Source of the DNA: Flavobacterium sp. UBA7665 | GTDB taxonomy: Bacteria > Bacteroidota > Bacteroidia > Flavobacteriales > Flavobacteriaceae | Assembly (NCBI GenBank): GCA_002483285.1 | Contig: DLHP01000043.1 | Span: 124,001-188,000 of the forward strand | Direction: 5' to 3' | DNA: 64,000 nt | Shown: positions 34,769 to 43,423 of the stretch, piece after piece | Layout: every line of letters starts with the position of its first letter | How positions within the stretch are numbered: position 1 is the stretch's first letter | Position numbers and translations under genes: made by a program | Notes under the pieces: generated by a model | Seen by the model: only the letters and a program-made list of their open reading frames with translations | Databases searched by the model: none | What the model was told of the DNA's origin: nothing

Positions 34769-35164
34769 CTATCGAATGGGTTCCCACAATTCGATTTTGT
34801 TCCCTTCGTTGTCCATGAGGTGCACGAATTTTCCGTAGTCGTAAGTTGAAATGTCATCGAGTACGGTTACGCCTTCAGCCTTGAGTTTTTCAACGAGCCC
34901 TTCGATATTCTGAACCGTGTAATTGATCATGAATTCCTTTTTGGATGGCGCGAAATAATCGCTTCCCGATTTAAACGGGCTCCATTGGAGCATGTTGATT
35001 TCTTCGGGGTTTGCGATGTTCCTCGATTCAAAACTCGAGCCCCATTCGTTGGTCTCGATACCGAGATGGCGCGTGTACCAAGCTTTGGTCTCGCCCGGAT
35101 TGTCAGAAAAAAAGAAAATCCCTCCAACGCCTGTTACTTTTGGCTCCTTGTTTTGTGCTTCCAT
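34769..35164 (-). CDS. VOC (glyoxalase/bleomycin-resistance) family protein
   Basis: 131 residues. One VOC module pair: GVGGIFFFSDNPGETKAWYTRHLG in the first half and FMINYTVQNIEGLVEKLKAEGV in the second, ending GKFVHLMDNEGNKIELWEP with the metal-binding-type Glu. These proteins bind or transform small molecules; the substrate cannot be inferred. It lies 13 bases from the end of the DUF4199 gene on the same strand and could share its transcript. Confidence 0.82.
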   Translation of the reverse strand: MEAQNKEPKVTGVGGIFFFSDNPGETKAWYTRHLGIETNEWGSSFESRNIANPEEINMLQWSPFKSGSDYFAPSKKEFMINYTVQNIEGLVEKLKAEGVTVLDDISTYDYGKFVHLMDNEGNKIELWEPIR

Positions 35165-35177
35165 TTTATAGTGATTG

Positions 35178-35726
35178 TTAGCTTGCGATTATAGTTTGGT
35201 TGTTTTCACCGTCGGGTTTGCGTTTGAGGATGAGTGCGCTGAAAAGGGTGACTACCAAACCAAGCGGAACAATTTCGGAATAGGTAATCAACACGAGCAT
35301 AATAGGACTTTTATACATATCGCTCCACATTTTGATTTGTGCTTTCTGCTCGGCAATCTTCGCGGCGCTTGCTCCTTCCCTTGCTAAATTGCTTAATATC
35401 TTTTCGCCGAATTTTTCCATGTAATCGGGATTGAAACAGTAATAATAAATCAGCCACGTAATGACATACATCGTTGAGGCGATGAGCATAATCCACAATC
35501 CCATCTTGAACGCTTTGCCAAAAGTAATCGCGCCGTTTAGGGATTGGTCGCGATAATTTTTGATCCCGACAAAAATCATGATGAATGCGACTAGCATCGA
35601 AGCATAGCCTACAAGCATGCTCGGCTCGATATCGGGATTGTTTTTGTAAATGTGCATTGACGTTACCATTATAGTAGAAACGATAGCGCCCGCAATTAGT
35701 CCGTAAATTAAAATGGTCTTTCTCAT
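35178..35726 (-). CDS. DUF4199 membrane protein
   Basis: 182 residues from the ATG at 35726 (MRKTILIYGLIAGAIVSTIM); the longer frame contains a non-conserved leader over the gene's own upstream region. Four transmembrane helices (about 5-25, 38-56, 75-95, 150-172) with a conserved FGKAFKMGLWIMLIAS segment mark DUF4199, a family found almost only in Bacteroidota and without known function. It lies about 100 bases downstream of the membrane-anchored LuxR regulator on the same strand, a pairing that suggests shared regulation. Confidence 0.78.
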   Translation of the reverse strand: MRKTILIYGLIAGAIVSTIMVTSMHIYKNNPDIEPSMLVGYASMLVAFIMIFVGIKNYRDQSLNGAITFGKAFKMGLWIMLIASTMYVITWLIYYYCFNPDYMEKFGEKILSNLAREGASAAKIAEQKAQIKMWSDMYKSPIMLVLITYSEIVPLGLVVTLFSALILKRKPDGENNQTIIAS

Positions 35727-35833
35727 TGTGATTTTGTTTAAGGTTGATGCCGCAAATGTACCGTGAGCCGAAGCCAAAAACGGTCATACTTTAGTATGGT
35801 TCTGCAATAAAAAGCGCCAATCATACCAAGGTA

Positions 35834-36292
35834 CTACGCGATGATTCGGAGCTTTTTCGCCTTGTCGATGGCTTGGGTGCGGCTCTTGACTTCCATCTTT
35901 TCGAACAAACCCGATACATGTGTCTTGACGGTGCTCAGCGAAATGAACAGCTGTTCCCCGATTTCGGCATTGCTCAGGCCGCGCGCCATCATCTGCAATA
36001 CTTGGAGTTCACGCGGACGCAAATTCAATCGTTCGAGTTCGCGCGCATCGACTGTAAAATCCGAAACATAGATTTCCTTCTCGACAAACAGCGTCTTGAC
36101 TTTGGGTTTGTTGAGTTTGAGTGCAATCCAGATGCCAAGCGCGGTGAAAAGGCACGCGATGAGCCCAATGTAAATGTCAATCGCATAATCGAGCACAAGG
36201 AACTTCCATTCCATCCAACGCAGCAGGAACAACATCGCCGAAAGTCCGATTCCGTACAAAAAAACATGCTTATATTTGGCAATACCAATCAT
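35834..36292 (-). CDS. membrane-tethered LuxR-type transcriptional regulator
   Basis: 152 residues from the ATG at 36292. Two N-terminal transmembrane helices (VFLYGIGLSAMLFLLRW and IDIYIGLIACLFTALGIWIAL) are followed by a short linker and a LuxR/GerE helix-turn-helix (about 85-150; LNLRPRELQVLQMMARGLSN, LFISLSTVKTHVSGLFEKM). There is no receiver domain, so it is not a classical response regulator; the membrane part may sense or recruit a signal. The start is one base after the stop of the upstream serine hydrolase gene (TAGAATG), which implies translational coupling. Confidence 0.85.
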   Translation of the reverse strand: MIGIAKYKHVFLYGIGLSAMLFLLRWMEWKFLVLDYAIDIYIGLIACLFTALGIWIALKLNKPKVKTLFVEKEIYVSDFTVDARELERLNLRPRELQVLQMMARGLSNAEIGEQLFISLSTVKTHVSGLFEKMEVKSRTQAIDKAKKLRIIA

Positions 36293-36293
36293 T

Positions 36294-37445
36294 CTATTTC
36301 GCTGTTCCGAGCATTTTATACGCTTCGTCGATCCACACATAATAGTCGTCGCTATGTGGCTTTCCGCTCCTGCTTTTCATTGCGCCAAGCCTTACGATGA
36401 TCAGTTTGTCCTGGGGAATTACAATGACGTACTGCCCCAAATGGCCACGCATGTAAAACACCTTTTTACCCTGATATTCTGATAGCCAGAACCCATAACC
36501 GTATTGTGGCGAATCGGCAAACCGTGGTACAATAGATTTGGCTACAAAGGCACTGTCCAGAATTTGCTGCCCGTTCCAGTTGCCATAATGTTCATAGAGC
36601 TTCCCGAAACGCGCAAAGTCACGTGCGTTGCTCGCAATACAGCAATATGCCTTCACGACTCCGCCTTTGCGGTCGGTTTGCCAGAGCGCGGGATTCTCGG
36701 CTCCCATGGGTTGCCAGAAATTTTCCCAGACGTAGTCGGCAAGGCTTTTCCCGGTTGCTTTTTCAATGACCATGGCCAGCAGTTGGGTGTTGCCACTTAA
36801 GTATTTGTATGATTTTCCGGGTGCTTCGATGCCTTTTTGGCTCAGGATTACCGCGTCGAGATGTTCATCGAAATAAGCGCGCGTCGTGATCGAGAACGGG
36901 CTGTAATACGACTCATCCCAATCCAATCCCGAGGCCATCGATGACAAGTCACCCACGGTCATCGTAGCCGATTTTCCCTGTTTGAACTGCGGATAAAAAT
37001 CAGACACCAACTGATCCAGGCTTTTGATCTTGCCCTGTGAAATGGCTTTACCAAGCGCCGCCGAAACCACACTTTTGGCCATAGAAAACGAATTGGATTT
37101 AGAATCCTTGTCGTAGCCATCATAATAACTCTCGCTCCAAAGGCTATCATTTTTGACCACCAGGAATGCAATAGTACCGAGGTCTTTGTGCCATTGCTCC
37201 AAGGTTTCGGTGGGTTTGACCTTATTGTAACCGTTGGAGAGCGGCCAAGGCTGCGGCGTGTGGCTTTTTGGAATCGTTCGGTTTTCGAATTCCTTGTAAT
37301 CGTCAAGGAAAGCCGTAACATGACCGTTGAAATATATCTTGCGCACCGCGGTAATGAGGTAATCGACTTTAAAAAGATATAGCAGGGCGATCAGTACCGC
37401 GAAAATAGCAACGAACCAGATCAGGATTTTCTTAAGGATTTTCAT
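36294..37445 (-). CDS. serine hydrolase of the beta-lactamase/class C esterase family, membrane anchored
   Basis: 383 residues. The N-terminal helix (ILIWFVAIFAVLIALLYLF) anchors it to the inner membrane with the enzyme in the periplasm. The SxxK catalytic motif is in FSMAKSVVSAALG; KYLSGN offers the second tyrosine motif and the third motif lies near FYMRGHLGQYVIVIP (HxG). Family members are esterases, peptidases or beta-lactamase relatives; a true beta-lactamase is not implied. It leads the LuxR gene by one base and may belong to the same transcript as the LuxR and DUF4199 genes. Confidence 0.85.
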   Translation of the reverse strand: MKILKKILIWFVAIFAVLIALLYLFKVDYLITAVRKIYFNGHVTAFLDDYKEFENRTIPKSHTPQPWPLSNGYNKVKPTETLEQWHKDLGTIAFLVVKNDSLWSESYYDGYDKDSKSNSFSMAKSVVSAALGKAISQGKIKSLDQLVSDFYPQFKQGKSATMTVGDLSSMASGLDWDESYYSPFSITTRAYFDEHLDAVILSQKGIEAPGKSYKYLSGNTQLLAMVIEKATGKSLADYVWENFWQPMGAENPALWQTDRKGGVVKAYCCIASNARDFARFGKLYEHYGNWNGQQILDSAFVAKSIVPRFADSPQYGYGFWLSEYQGKKVFYMRGHLGQYVIVIPQDKLIIVRLGAMKSRSGKPHSDDYYVWIDEAYKMLGTAK

Positions 37446-37499
37446 AGTGTTTGTTTGTGGAATACGAATTTAATGAAATTTCATTCGTGATTCCAATTC

Positions 37500-37970
37500 T
37501 CAGAAAAGGCTTTGCTGCGCCGACGGACTTTCGTGTTCAAGCAGCCATTTCTTGCGCCACAAACCACCAGCATATCCGGTGAGCGAGCCGTTTGTACCGA
37601 TGACGCGATGGCAGGGAACCACAATCCACAATGGGTTTTTACCATTGGCCGAAGCCACGGCACGAATAGCCTTGACATCGCCGAGCTTTTTGGTAATGTC
37701 CATATAAGAGACGGTCTTTCCGAATGGGATTTGCAGCAATTCCTGCCACACTTTCTGTTGGAAATCGGTGCCTTGCGGATTGATCTTAAAATCGAATTGG
37801 GTGCGTTTGCCGTTGAAATATTCCTGCAGTTGTTGCACCGGTTCTTTTAAGGTAGCTGGGATTTTTTTGGAAAGGTTGCCTTCGCTGAGGATGGAGATTT
37901 CGCTGATGCCATTGGCGTCTCCGGTGATCTTTGCGGTTCCGAGTGGGGTTTGGATGAATGCAGTTTCCAT
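37500..37970 (-). CDS. ogt: methylated-DNA-[protein]-cysteine S-methyltransferase
   Basis: 156 residues from the ATG at 37970 (METAFIQTPLGTAKITG). The alkyl-acceptor cysteine is in IVVPCHRVIG, preceded by FQQKVWQELLQIPFGKTVSY and KAIRAVASANGKNPL, the helix-turn-helix and Asn hinge of the family. It removes alkyl groups from O6 of guanine in one suicidal reaction. A longer reading frame to 38108 lacks conserved sequence. It is divergent from the small membrane protein gene at 38096; 125 bases separate their starts. Confidence 0.92.
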   Translation of the reverse strand: METAFIQTPLGTAKITGDANGISEISILSEGNLSKKIPATLKEPVQQLQEYFNGKRTQFDFKINPQGTDFQQKVWQELLQIPFGKTVSYMDITKKLGDVKAIRAVASANGKNPLWIVVPCHRVIGTNGSLTGYAGGLWRKKWLLEHESPSAQQSLF

Positions 37971-38095
37971 GTCGTAAATGTAGCGATTCGGCGAAAAGCG
38001 GCAAACAACTGTGCTGATATATTCATAGAAAATCCCGAATTCCCATAAAAGCCGGCGCCGTGCTTTGCTTAATTTAGGCAAAAACAAAACACAAT

Positions 38096-38320
38096 ATGAA
38101 CACTTCAAAAATCATCGCTATCGTATTGATTGTCGCCGCACTGGCAATCGCCTATATCGGAATCAACACTGTAATGGCCAACACTGAGTCGTTTAATTTC
38201 CTAGGTATGAAATTCGATGTATCGAACGAATCCGGAAAAATGAAAGGGTTCTTGTATATCGGGTTAGCCGTTGTGCTTTTTGGTGGTGGCGTGTATACGC
38301 TCAACAAAGCCAAAAGCTAA
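38096..38320 (+). CDS. small two-helix membrane protein, unknown
   Basis: 74 residues, two transmembrane helices (IIAIVLIVAALAIAYIGI and GFLYIGLAVVLFGGGVYTL) with a short extracytoplasmic or cytoplasmic loop between (NTESFNFLGMKFDVSN). I do not recognise it with confidence; it has a faint likeness to DUF3185-type small membrane proteins. It is followed by the convergent cytochrome c gene only five bases later. Confidence 0.6.
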   Translation: MNTSKIIAIVLIVAALAIAYIGINTVMANTESFNFLGMKFDVSNESGKMKGFLYIGLAVVLFGGGVYTLNKAKS

Positions 38321-38325
38321 CTGGG

Positions 38326-38712
38326 CTATTTTTTTTCGAAACTGTAAATGTAGGATTCCAATGCGTGGAGTTCCTCATCAGACATGGCCTTGGTAATGGC
38401 GAAATTGGTTTTCATCACCGCATACTGTGCGGGATCCACAATCGGATCGCTTTGTTCCTTGAGGAACGCCACGATATCACCCTGTTGCTCTCTGTATACC
38501 TGCGCAATCTGTTGGATAGACGGTCCGACGATTTTCTGGTCTGGTTGGTGGCAGGTCGCACATTTGCCCTTGCCTTCAAAGATTTCCTTGCCCAGTTGTT
38601 CTGGCACTTGCTTTTCGGCTACCGGCTCAGGATAGAGCGGTTCCTTTTTTTCTGATTTTCCGCAGGAGGCGGAAAAAATAAGCATCAATAACATTGTCGC
38701 CAATTGTTTCAT
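38326..38712 (-). CDS. cytochrome c lipoprotein
   Basis: 128 residues from the ATG at 38712. The signal has a lipobox (LMLIFSASC-GKS). A single c-type haem site, KCATCHQPDQ, lies near residue 50, and a methionine (VMKTNFAITKAM) is a likely distal ligand. It is a small membrane-attached electron carrier in the periplasm. The frame upstream of this start (to 38937) overlaps hemB and is discarded. It lies about 150 bases downstream of hemB, so it may be part of the haem gene group and its product uses the product of that pathway. Confidence 0.87.
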   Translation of the reverse strand: MKQLATMLLMLIFSASCGKSEKKEPLYPEPVAEKQVPEQLGKEIFEGKGKCATCHQPDQKIVGPSIQQIAQVYREQQGDIVAFLKEQSDPIVDPAQYAVMKTNFAITKAMSDEELHALESYIYSFEKK

Positions 38713-38861
38713 TTGTATTTGGTATTGATATTTTTTAATAAATAATCCAGAAATTCTACATGGCGATTCGGATACGATTTTGTAGGGACCACAGCTTCCC
38801 CTCCCCAGAGGCAAGTTAGCAAACCATCCGACACCGTCACTGCAGAAAATCTTCAAAAAAA

Positions 38862-39854
38862 CTACCTGTTCAACAACACCGACGCTTCTTTGGCAAAATA
38901 AGTAGAAATGATACTTGCGCCTGCGCGTTTGATGCACATTAATTGTTCGATCATGATGCGGTCGTGGTCAAGCCAACCGCGTTCGGCAGCTGCCTTAATC
39001 ATGGCATATTCTCCCGAGACATGGTAAACCGAGACTGGAACATTTACCGCGTTTTTCACCTCCCGTACGATGTCTAAATAGGCGATTCCAGGTTTGACCA
39101 TGACGATGTCGGCACCTTCAGCTACGTCGTCTAAGGCTTCACGGATGGCCTCTATGCGGTTCGCGTAATCCATCTGGTAAGTTTTTTTGTCCTTGGGGAT
39201 ATTGGTTGCATCCACCGGTGCCGAATCGAGTGCATCGCGAAATGGCCCGTAAAATGCCGATGCGTATTTGGCGGCGTAACTCATGATGCCTACGTTGTGG
39301 TGGCCGTTTTCTTCAAGGGCTTTGCGGATGGCGTAGACCCGTCCGTCCATCATATCGGATGGCGCGACAAAATCGGCACCGGCCTCAGCGTGCGAAAGGC
39401 TCATTCTGGTGAGCGCGTCTACTGTGGCATCGTTGACCACGTAACCTTTTTCAATGATGCCGTCGTGTCCGTAAACAGAATAGGGATCGAGCGCCACGTC
39501 GGGCATGACGATCATTTCAGGAACTGCGTCTTTGATTGCTCTGATGGTTTGCTGCATCAGCCCGTCTTTGTTCCAGGCTTCTTTCCCGGTGTTGTCTTTG
39601 AGGTTTTCGGAGACTTTTACATAAATATTGACGGCACGGATGCCCAAATCCCAAGCTTCTTTGACCTCTCGGATGGTGTGGTCGAGCGAATGGCGGTAAA
39701 TGCCCGGCATGGATGGTATGGCTACTTTGACATCTTTTCCTTCGGCGACAAACATGGGCAGCATGAAATCTTGTGGTGACAATGAGGTTTCGCGCACGAG
39801 TGAACGAATCGATTCGTTGGTTCTTAATCTTCTATTTCTGTGTAGTGGGAACAT
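38862..39854 (-). CDS. hemB: HemB porphobilinogen synthase (5-aminolevulinate dehydratase)
   Basis: 330 residues. The two Schiff-base lysines are in AAKYASAFYGPFRDAL and IVMVKPGIAYLDIVRE. N-terminal LRTNESIRSLVRETSLSP and FVAEGKD-type motifs are standard. It joins two 5-aminolevulinate molecules into porphobilinogen in the cytoplasm. The start overlaps the stop of the upstream DUF4421 gene by one base (TAATG), so it is part of the leftward haem gene group. Confidence 0.96.
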   Translation of the reverse strand: MFPLHRNRRLRTNESIRSLVRETSLSPQDFMLPMFVAEGKDVKVAIPSMPGIYRHSLDHTIREVKEAWDLGIRAVNIYVKVSENLKDNTGKEAWNKDGLMQQTIRAIKDAVPEMIVMPDVALDPYSVYGHDGIIEKGYVVNDATVDALTRMSLSHAEAGADFVAPSDMMDGRVYAIRKALEENGHHNVGIMSYAAKYASAFYGPFRDALDSAPVDATNIPKDKKTYQMDYANRIEAIREALDDVAEGADIVMVKPGIAYLDIVREVKNAVNVPVSVYHVSGEYAMIKAAAERGWLDHDRIMIEQLMCIKRAGASIISTYFAKEASVLLNR

Positions 39855-40801
39855 TATAACTTGATTTTGTTTTTGATTTTGTCTTTTTGTTGCTCTAAAA
39901 AAGTGGGCGCGTCAAAGCGGTATCCCACGAACGCAGTGGTATAACCTACCGCATCGCCTACCGTGACAGCCGATTGAGATTCGTGCCCGTTGTAATGCAC
40001 CTTGATTTGCGCACCGGCAAACCAACGTTCTGCGTTGTATCCGGGTGCGAGCATTAAACCGCCGGTATACATGGCAGCGGTGTATCGGTTGCCGTCATCC
40101 ACCGTCCAGCTTACGCCTCCACCCAATGAAATCCCCGAGGCCAGCAGAAAGTTCTTTCCGATTACCCAATTGTAATGGTAGGCCATCTCTGCAGCCACGT
40201 CTATGAAATATGCACGACTGCCTAGTAAAGGTTCGTGTCGGCCATCGAGGTTGGTATAATAGTACGACAATCCGGGTGCAAAACTACCCTGGCTGCGCAG
40301 TTGCTTGGCGTTCTGCAGCGTAACGGCGCGGAATGAAAAATTGCGGTTAAGTACGTACGACGTGCTTCCGCCAATCTTCATCGATTTGAGTTTAGGCAGG
40401 TAAATAAAGGCTGCGGTGTTGTTCGCATTTTCGAGCGTCATGCCGCGCTGGTAGAAGAACTCGAGTTTTTGCATGAACCGGCCAGGATACAAAGCCGTTG
40501 CGAAAGACATCATTTTAGACCCTTTATTGTCGCGGTTGTCGGCAAAAATCGCCGGCGCAAATCCAAAACTGAAGGCGACGATATCATACTGTACCCCAAT
40601 GTTGATGGTGGTTTTTTGATTGGGAATCAAATTGACTTGCAGACCGTCATCGACATAATCGAAAACAAAATCGTTTGAGGTATTCAGCGCGAATACCTGT
40701 ACCGATAACTTGTCCTCGATATTGCGCACATACGTGGAATCCTGTGCAAAAACAGGAACAGCTGCAAACAAAATCGCGGGAATAAATTGCTTTAGATCCA
40801 T
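39854..40801 (-). CDS. DUF4421 outer-membrane barrel protein
   Basis: 315 residues. A signal peptide (QFIPAILFAAVPVFA-QD) precedes alternating beta strands, as expected for an outer-membrane barrel of the DUF4421 family. Aromatic girdles and GVQYDIVAFSFGFAPAIF segments support this. The function is unknown. Its start overlaps the end of hemF by ten bases and its stop overlaps the hemB start, so it is embedded in the haem operon; a role in handling haem or porphyrin at the envelope is only a guess. Confidence 0.78.
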   Translation of the reverse strand: MDLKQFIPAILFAAVPVFAQDSTYVRNIEDKLSVQVFALNTSNDFVFDYVDDGLQVNLIPNQKTTINIGVQYDIVAFSFGFAPAIFADNRDNKGSKMMSFATALYPGRFMQKLEFFYQRGMTLENANNTAAFIYLPKLKSMKIGGSTSYVLNRNFSFRAVTLQNAKQLRSQGSFAPGLSYYYTNLDGRHEPLLGSRAYFIDVAAEMAYHYNWVIGKNFLLASGISLGGGVSWTVDDGNRYTAAMYTGGLMLAPGYNAERWFAGAQIKVHYNGHESQSAVTVGDAVGYTTAFVGYRFDAPTFLEQQKDKIKNKIKL

Positions 40802-41694
40802 GGTTTCGGTGTTTGTAGGACTGCTATTAACTTTTCCTCTTCACTGCCTTTTTCGAGATGGTGGTCGTAAACCCATTGCACATGCGGCGGCAAACTCATC
40901 AATATACTTTCAATGCGGCCGTTGGTTTTGAGGCCGAACAAGGTGCCTTTGTCGTGTACAAGATTAAATTCAACATATCGCCCACGGCGGATTTCCTGCC
41001 AGGTACGATTGGCGGCGGTATAAGGCAAATGTTTCCTTCTGTTGAGGATTGGGAGGTAAGCGTCAAGGAAACTATTGCCCACTTGGGTTACAAAACGGTA
41101 CCAGTCCTGCATGGTCATCGTATCGGTCGCTTTGCAATAGTCAAAAAACAACCCGCCAATGCCGCGCGCTTCCTGGCGGTGCGCGTTCCAGAAATAATCA
41201 TCACATTGTTTTTTGTATTTGGGATAAAACTCTGGGTTGTGTTGGTCGCAGGCCGTTTTACAGGTTTGGTGGAAATGGGTGGCGTCTTCGTCAAACAAAT
41301 AATACGGCGTTAAATCCTGCCCGCCGCCAAACCATTGGTTGATAATATTACCGGCCGCGTCGTACATTTCAAAATACCGCCAGTTGGCATGTACGGTGGG
41401 CGCCATCGGGTTTTTGGGATGGATCACCAGGCTGAGCCCGCACGCAAAGAAATCGGCTTCACCGACGTTGAACATTTTCTGCATGGCCTCGGGCAATTTC
41501 CCATGGACGGCAGAAATGTTGACGCCGCCTTTCTCAATCACATCGCCATTCTCCATTACACGCGTGCGTCCGCCGCCGCCTTCCGGGCGCTGCCAAAGGT
41601 CTTCGCGAAATTGGGTACTGCCATCGGCGTCTGCCAAACCTTTGCAGATTTGGTCTTGCAACTGCTGGATGTATGCGTAAAATTGGTCTTTCAT
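40792..41694 (-). CDS. hemF: HemF oxygen-dependent coproporphyrinogen III oxidase
   Basis: 300 residues. Conserved segments include RPEGGGGRTRVMENGDVIEK at the N-terminus, FGGGQDLTPYYLFDEDATHF and RGIGGLFFDY, then FNLVHDKGTLFGLKTNGRIE. It decarboxylates two propionates of coproporphyrinogen III with O2, so the organism makes haem aerobically by the protoporphyrin route. It overlaps the GNAT gene upstream (ATGA) and the DUF4421 gene downstream. Confidence 0.96.
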   Translation of the reverse strand: MKDQFYAYIQQLQDQICKGLADADGSTQFREDLWQRPEGGGGRTRVMENGDVIEKGGVNISAVHGKLPEAMQKMFNVGEADFFACGLSLVIHPKNPMAPTVHANWRYFEMYDAAGNIINQWFGGGQDLTPYYLFDEDATHFHQTCKTACDQHNPEFYPKYKKQCDDYFWNAHRQEARGIGGLFFDYCKATDTMTMQDWYRFVTQVGNSFLDAYLPILNRRKHLPYTAANRTWQEIRRGRYVEFNLVHDKGTLFGLKTNGRIESILMSLPPHVQWVYDHHLEKGSEEEKLIAVLQTPKPWI

Positions 41695-42233
41695 GATTGG
41701 TATTCTGATTTGAGCAGCCCGAAATAAACAATGTCTTCAAGGATGGCGTCGCCACTTTTAAATTCCTCGCGCAAAATGCCTTCCTGGCGGAATCCGTGCT
41801 TGGTGGCGATGCGCTGGCTGGCGGTGTTTACTTTCGACGTACAGATGAACACTTTATTCATAGACAGATCGTTGAAACAAAAATCAATGGTTTGCGATAC
41901 TGCCCCAGAAATGATGCCCTGCCCCTCAAAATCCTTGTCGATGAAATAGGCGAGTTCGCACTTTTGTATGGTTTTGTTCACATTCTTGATGCACACATAA
42001 CCGATCAGGTTGTTGGTGTCATTGTGACGCAGGTAAAAATGGTGACCATCCTGGTTTTGTTCTTTTTCAAGGTTTCTAGCGATGAAATCCCTTGTGTTTT
42101 CAAGATCGCTGCAACTCGTTAAAGTTACAGGAAAAGTCTTTTGGATGTGTTGCTTATTTTGCTGTACCAACGCGTGGAATTCCTCGGGTTGGATGTTTTG
42201 GATGGTTTCTATGGTCCAGTTCTTAAAAGTCAT
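41691..42233 (-). CDS. GNAT family N-acetyltransferase (RimJ/RimL-like)
   Basis: 180 residues. The acetyl-CoA fold is shown by LIGYVCIKNVNKTIQKCELAYFI-type strands, FEGQGIISGAVSQTIDFCF (the pyrophosphate loop) and STASQR/ATKHGFRQEGILREEF at the C-terminus. It resembles the ribosomal-protein acetyltransferases RimJ/RimL; the target is not known. It is placed between hemE and hemF and overlaps hemF, so it is co-transcribed with the haem genes although no haem role is known. Confidence 0.85.
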   Translation of the reverse strand: MTFKNWTIETIQNIQPEEFHALVQQNKQHIQKTFPVTLTSCSDLENTRDFIARNLEKEQNQDGHHFYLRHNDTNNLIGYVCIKNVNKTIQKCELAYFIDKDFEGQGIISGAVSQTIDFCFNDLSMNKVFICTSKVNTASQRIATKHGFRQEGILREEFKSGDAILEDIVYFGLLKSEYQS

Positions 42234-42319
42234 CGTCGATTATTTTGCCTTTGCGATTTATTGGAGACGCTCCAGGAAAATCCCTCGTTAAAGCGATAAG
42301 CTCCAGTTTACATGGGTTT

Positions 42320-42382
42320 GCGTGAAGGATGGCAGCAAGGTGCCGTGCACCGCGTACAGCCTGACCCGCAGGGGCACGCCCA
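42320..42382. repeat. intergenic repeat, partial copy
   Basis: Between the GNAT gene and hemE: GTGAAGGATGGCAGC on the left and CGCAGGGGCACGCCC on the right, with a GGTGCCGTGCACC palindrome inside. It shares the flank words of the larger palindromic family but lacks the A/T-rich hairpin. Confidence 0.45.
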
Positions 42383-42400
42383 ATTATTAATTGTTAATTA

Positions 42401-43423
42401 TCAACTGTTATACTCTTTCACCGCATCAATAAACGCCTTGGCATGATCTACCGGAATATTAGGCAAAATGCCGTGCCCGAGGTTTACGATGTATTTGTCC
42501 TTTCCGAATTCGTCGATCATTTGGTGTACCATTTTTTTGATGGTTGGGATGGGTGACAACAATCTTGACGGATCAAAATTGCCCTGCAACGTAATGTTCC
42601 CACCCGATAAATAACGCGCGTTTCGTGGCGAACAAGTCCAATCAACACCAAGTGCCGACGCTTTGGATTTGCCCATTTCGCCCAGCGCAAACCAGCAGCC
42701 TTTGCCAAACACGATTACGTGGGTGTGCGGCGCGAGTGCCTCGACGATCTGGTTGATGTATTTCCAGGAAAATTCCTGATAATCGACCGGTGATAGCATG
42801 CCGCCCCAACTGTCAAAAATTTGTACGGCATTTACGCCGGCTTCGACTTTCTTTTTGAGGTAAGCGATGGTGGTATCGGTGATTTTTTGAAGCAGAACAT
42901 GCGCGGCTTCGGGATGCGTAAAGCAAAATCCCTTGGCGGTATCGAAACTTTTCGAGCCTTTGCCTTCTACGGCATAGCAGAAAATGGTCCAGGGCGAACC
43001 CGCGAAACCAATCAGCGGTACCTCATCGTTGAGCATTTGCTTGGTGAGTTTGATGGCGTCCATGACATAACCCAACGTTTCGTCGATATTGGGTACGATT
43101 ACTTTCTCTACATCCTGTGGCGTGCGGATCGGATTGGGTAAAAATGGCCCGACACTTTCTTTCATGAGCACTTCTATGCCCATGGCTTGAGGGACAACGA
43201 GAATGTCGGAGAACAAAATCGCGGCATCGGGAGCTATGCGGCGGATGGGCTGCACGGTGATTTCGGAGGCGAGTTCGGGCGTTTGGCAACGCGTGAAAAA
43301 ATCGTATTTGTCGCGTAGGGCGATGAATTCTGGCAGGTAGCGTCCGGCCTGGCGCATCATCCACACAGGTGGTCGCTCTACGGTTTCTCCTCTTAAGGCT
43401 TTTAGGAATAGGTCGTTTTTCAT
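42401..43423 (-). CDS. hemE: HemE uroporphyrinogen decarboxylase
   Basis: 340 residues from the ATG at 43423 (MKNDLFLKALRGE). Signatures: RPPVWMMRQAGRYLPE, with the substrate arginine, and GFAGSPWTIFCYAVEG. It removes the four acetate carboxylates of uroporphyrinogen III in the cytoplasm. A short intergenic region with GTCRAAA-type repeats separates it from hemD; the gene is of normal length. Confidence 0.96.
   Translation of the reverse strand: MKNDLFLKALRGETVERPPVWMMRQAGRYLPEFIALRDKYDFFTRCQTPELASEITVQPIRRIAPDAAILFSDILVVPQAMGIEVLMKESVGPFLPNPIRTPQDVEKVIVPNIDETLGYVMDAIKLTKQMLNDEVPLIGFAGSPWTIFCYAVEGKGSKSFDTAKGFCFTHPEAAHVLLQKITDTTIAYLKKKVEAGVNAVQIFDSWGGMLSPVDYQEFSWKYINQIVEALAPHTHVIVFGKGCWFALGEMGKSKASALGVDWTCSPRNARYLSGGNITLQGNFDPSRLLSPIPTIKKMVHQMIDEFGKDKYIVNLGHGILPNIPVDHAKAFIDAVKEYNS

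Noticed and set aside
34735..34857. N-terminal extension of the recombinase into the VOC gene
   Set aside because: It overlaps the end of the VOC gene and shows no recombinase-like sequence.
36294..37445. Antibiotic-resistance beta-lactamase
   Set aside because: The SxxK hydrolase is membrane anchored and resembles class C-like esterases of house-keeping type; no basis for a resistance claim.
38713..38937. Long start for the cytochrome c gene
   Set aside because: It overlaps hemB and would place the lipobox far from the N-terminus.
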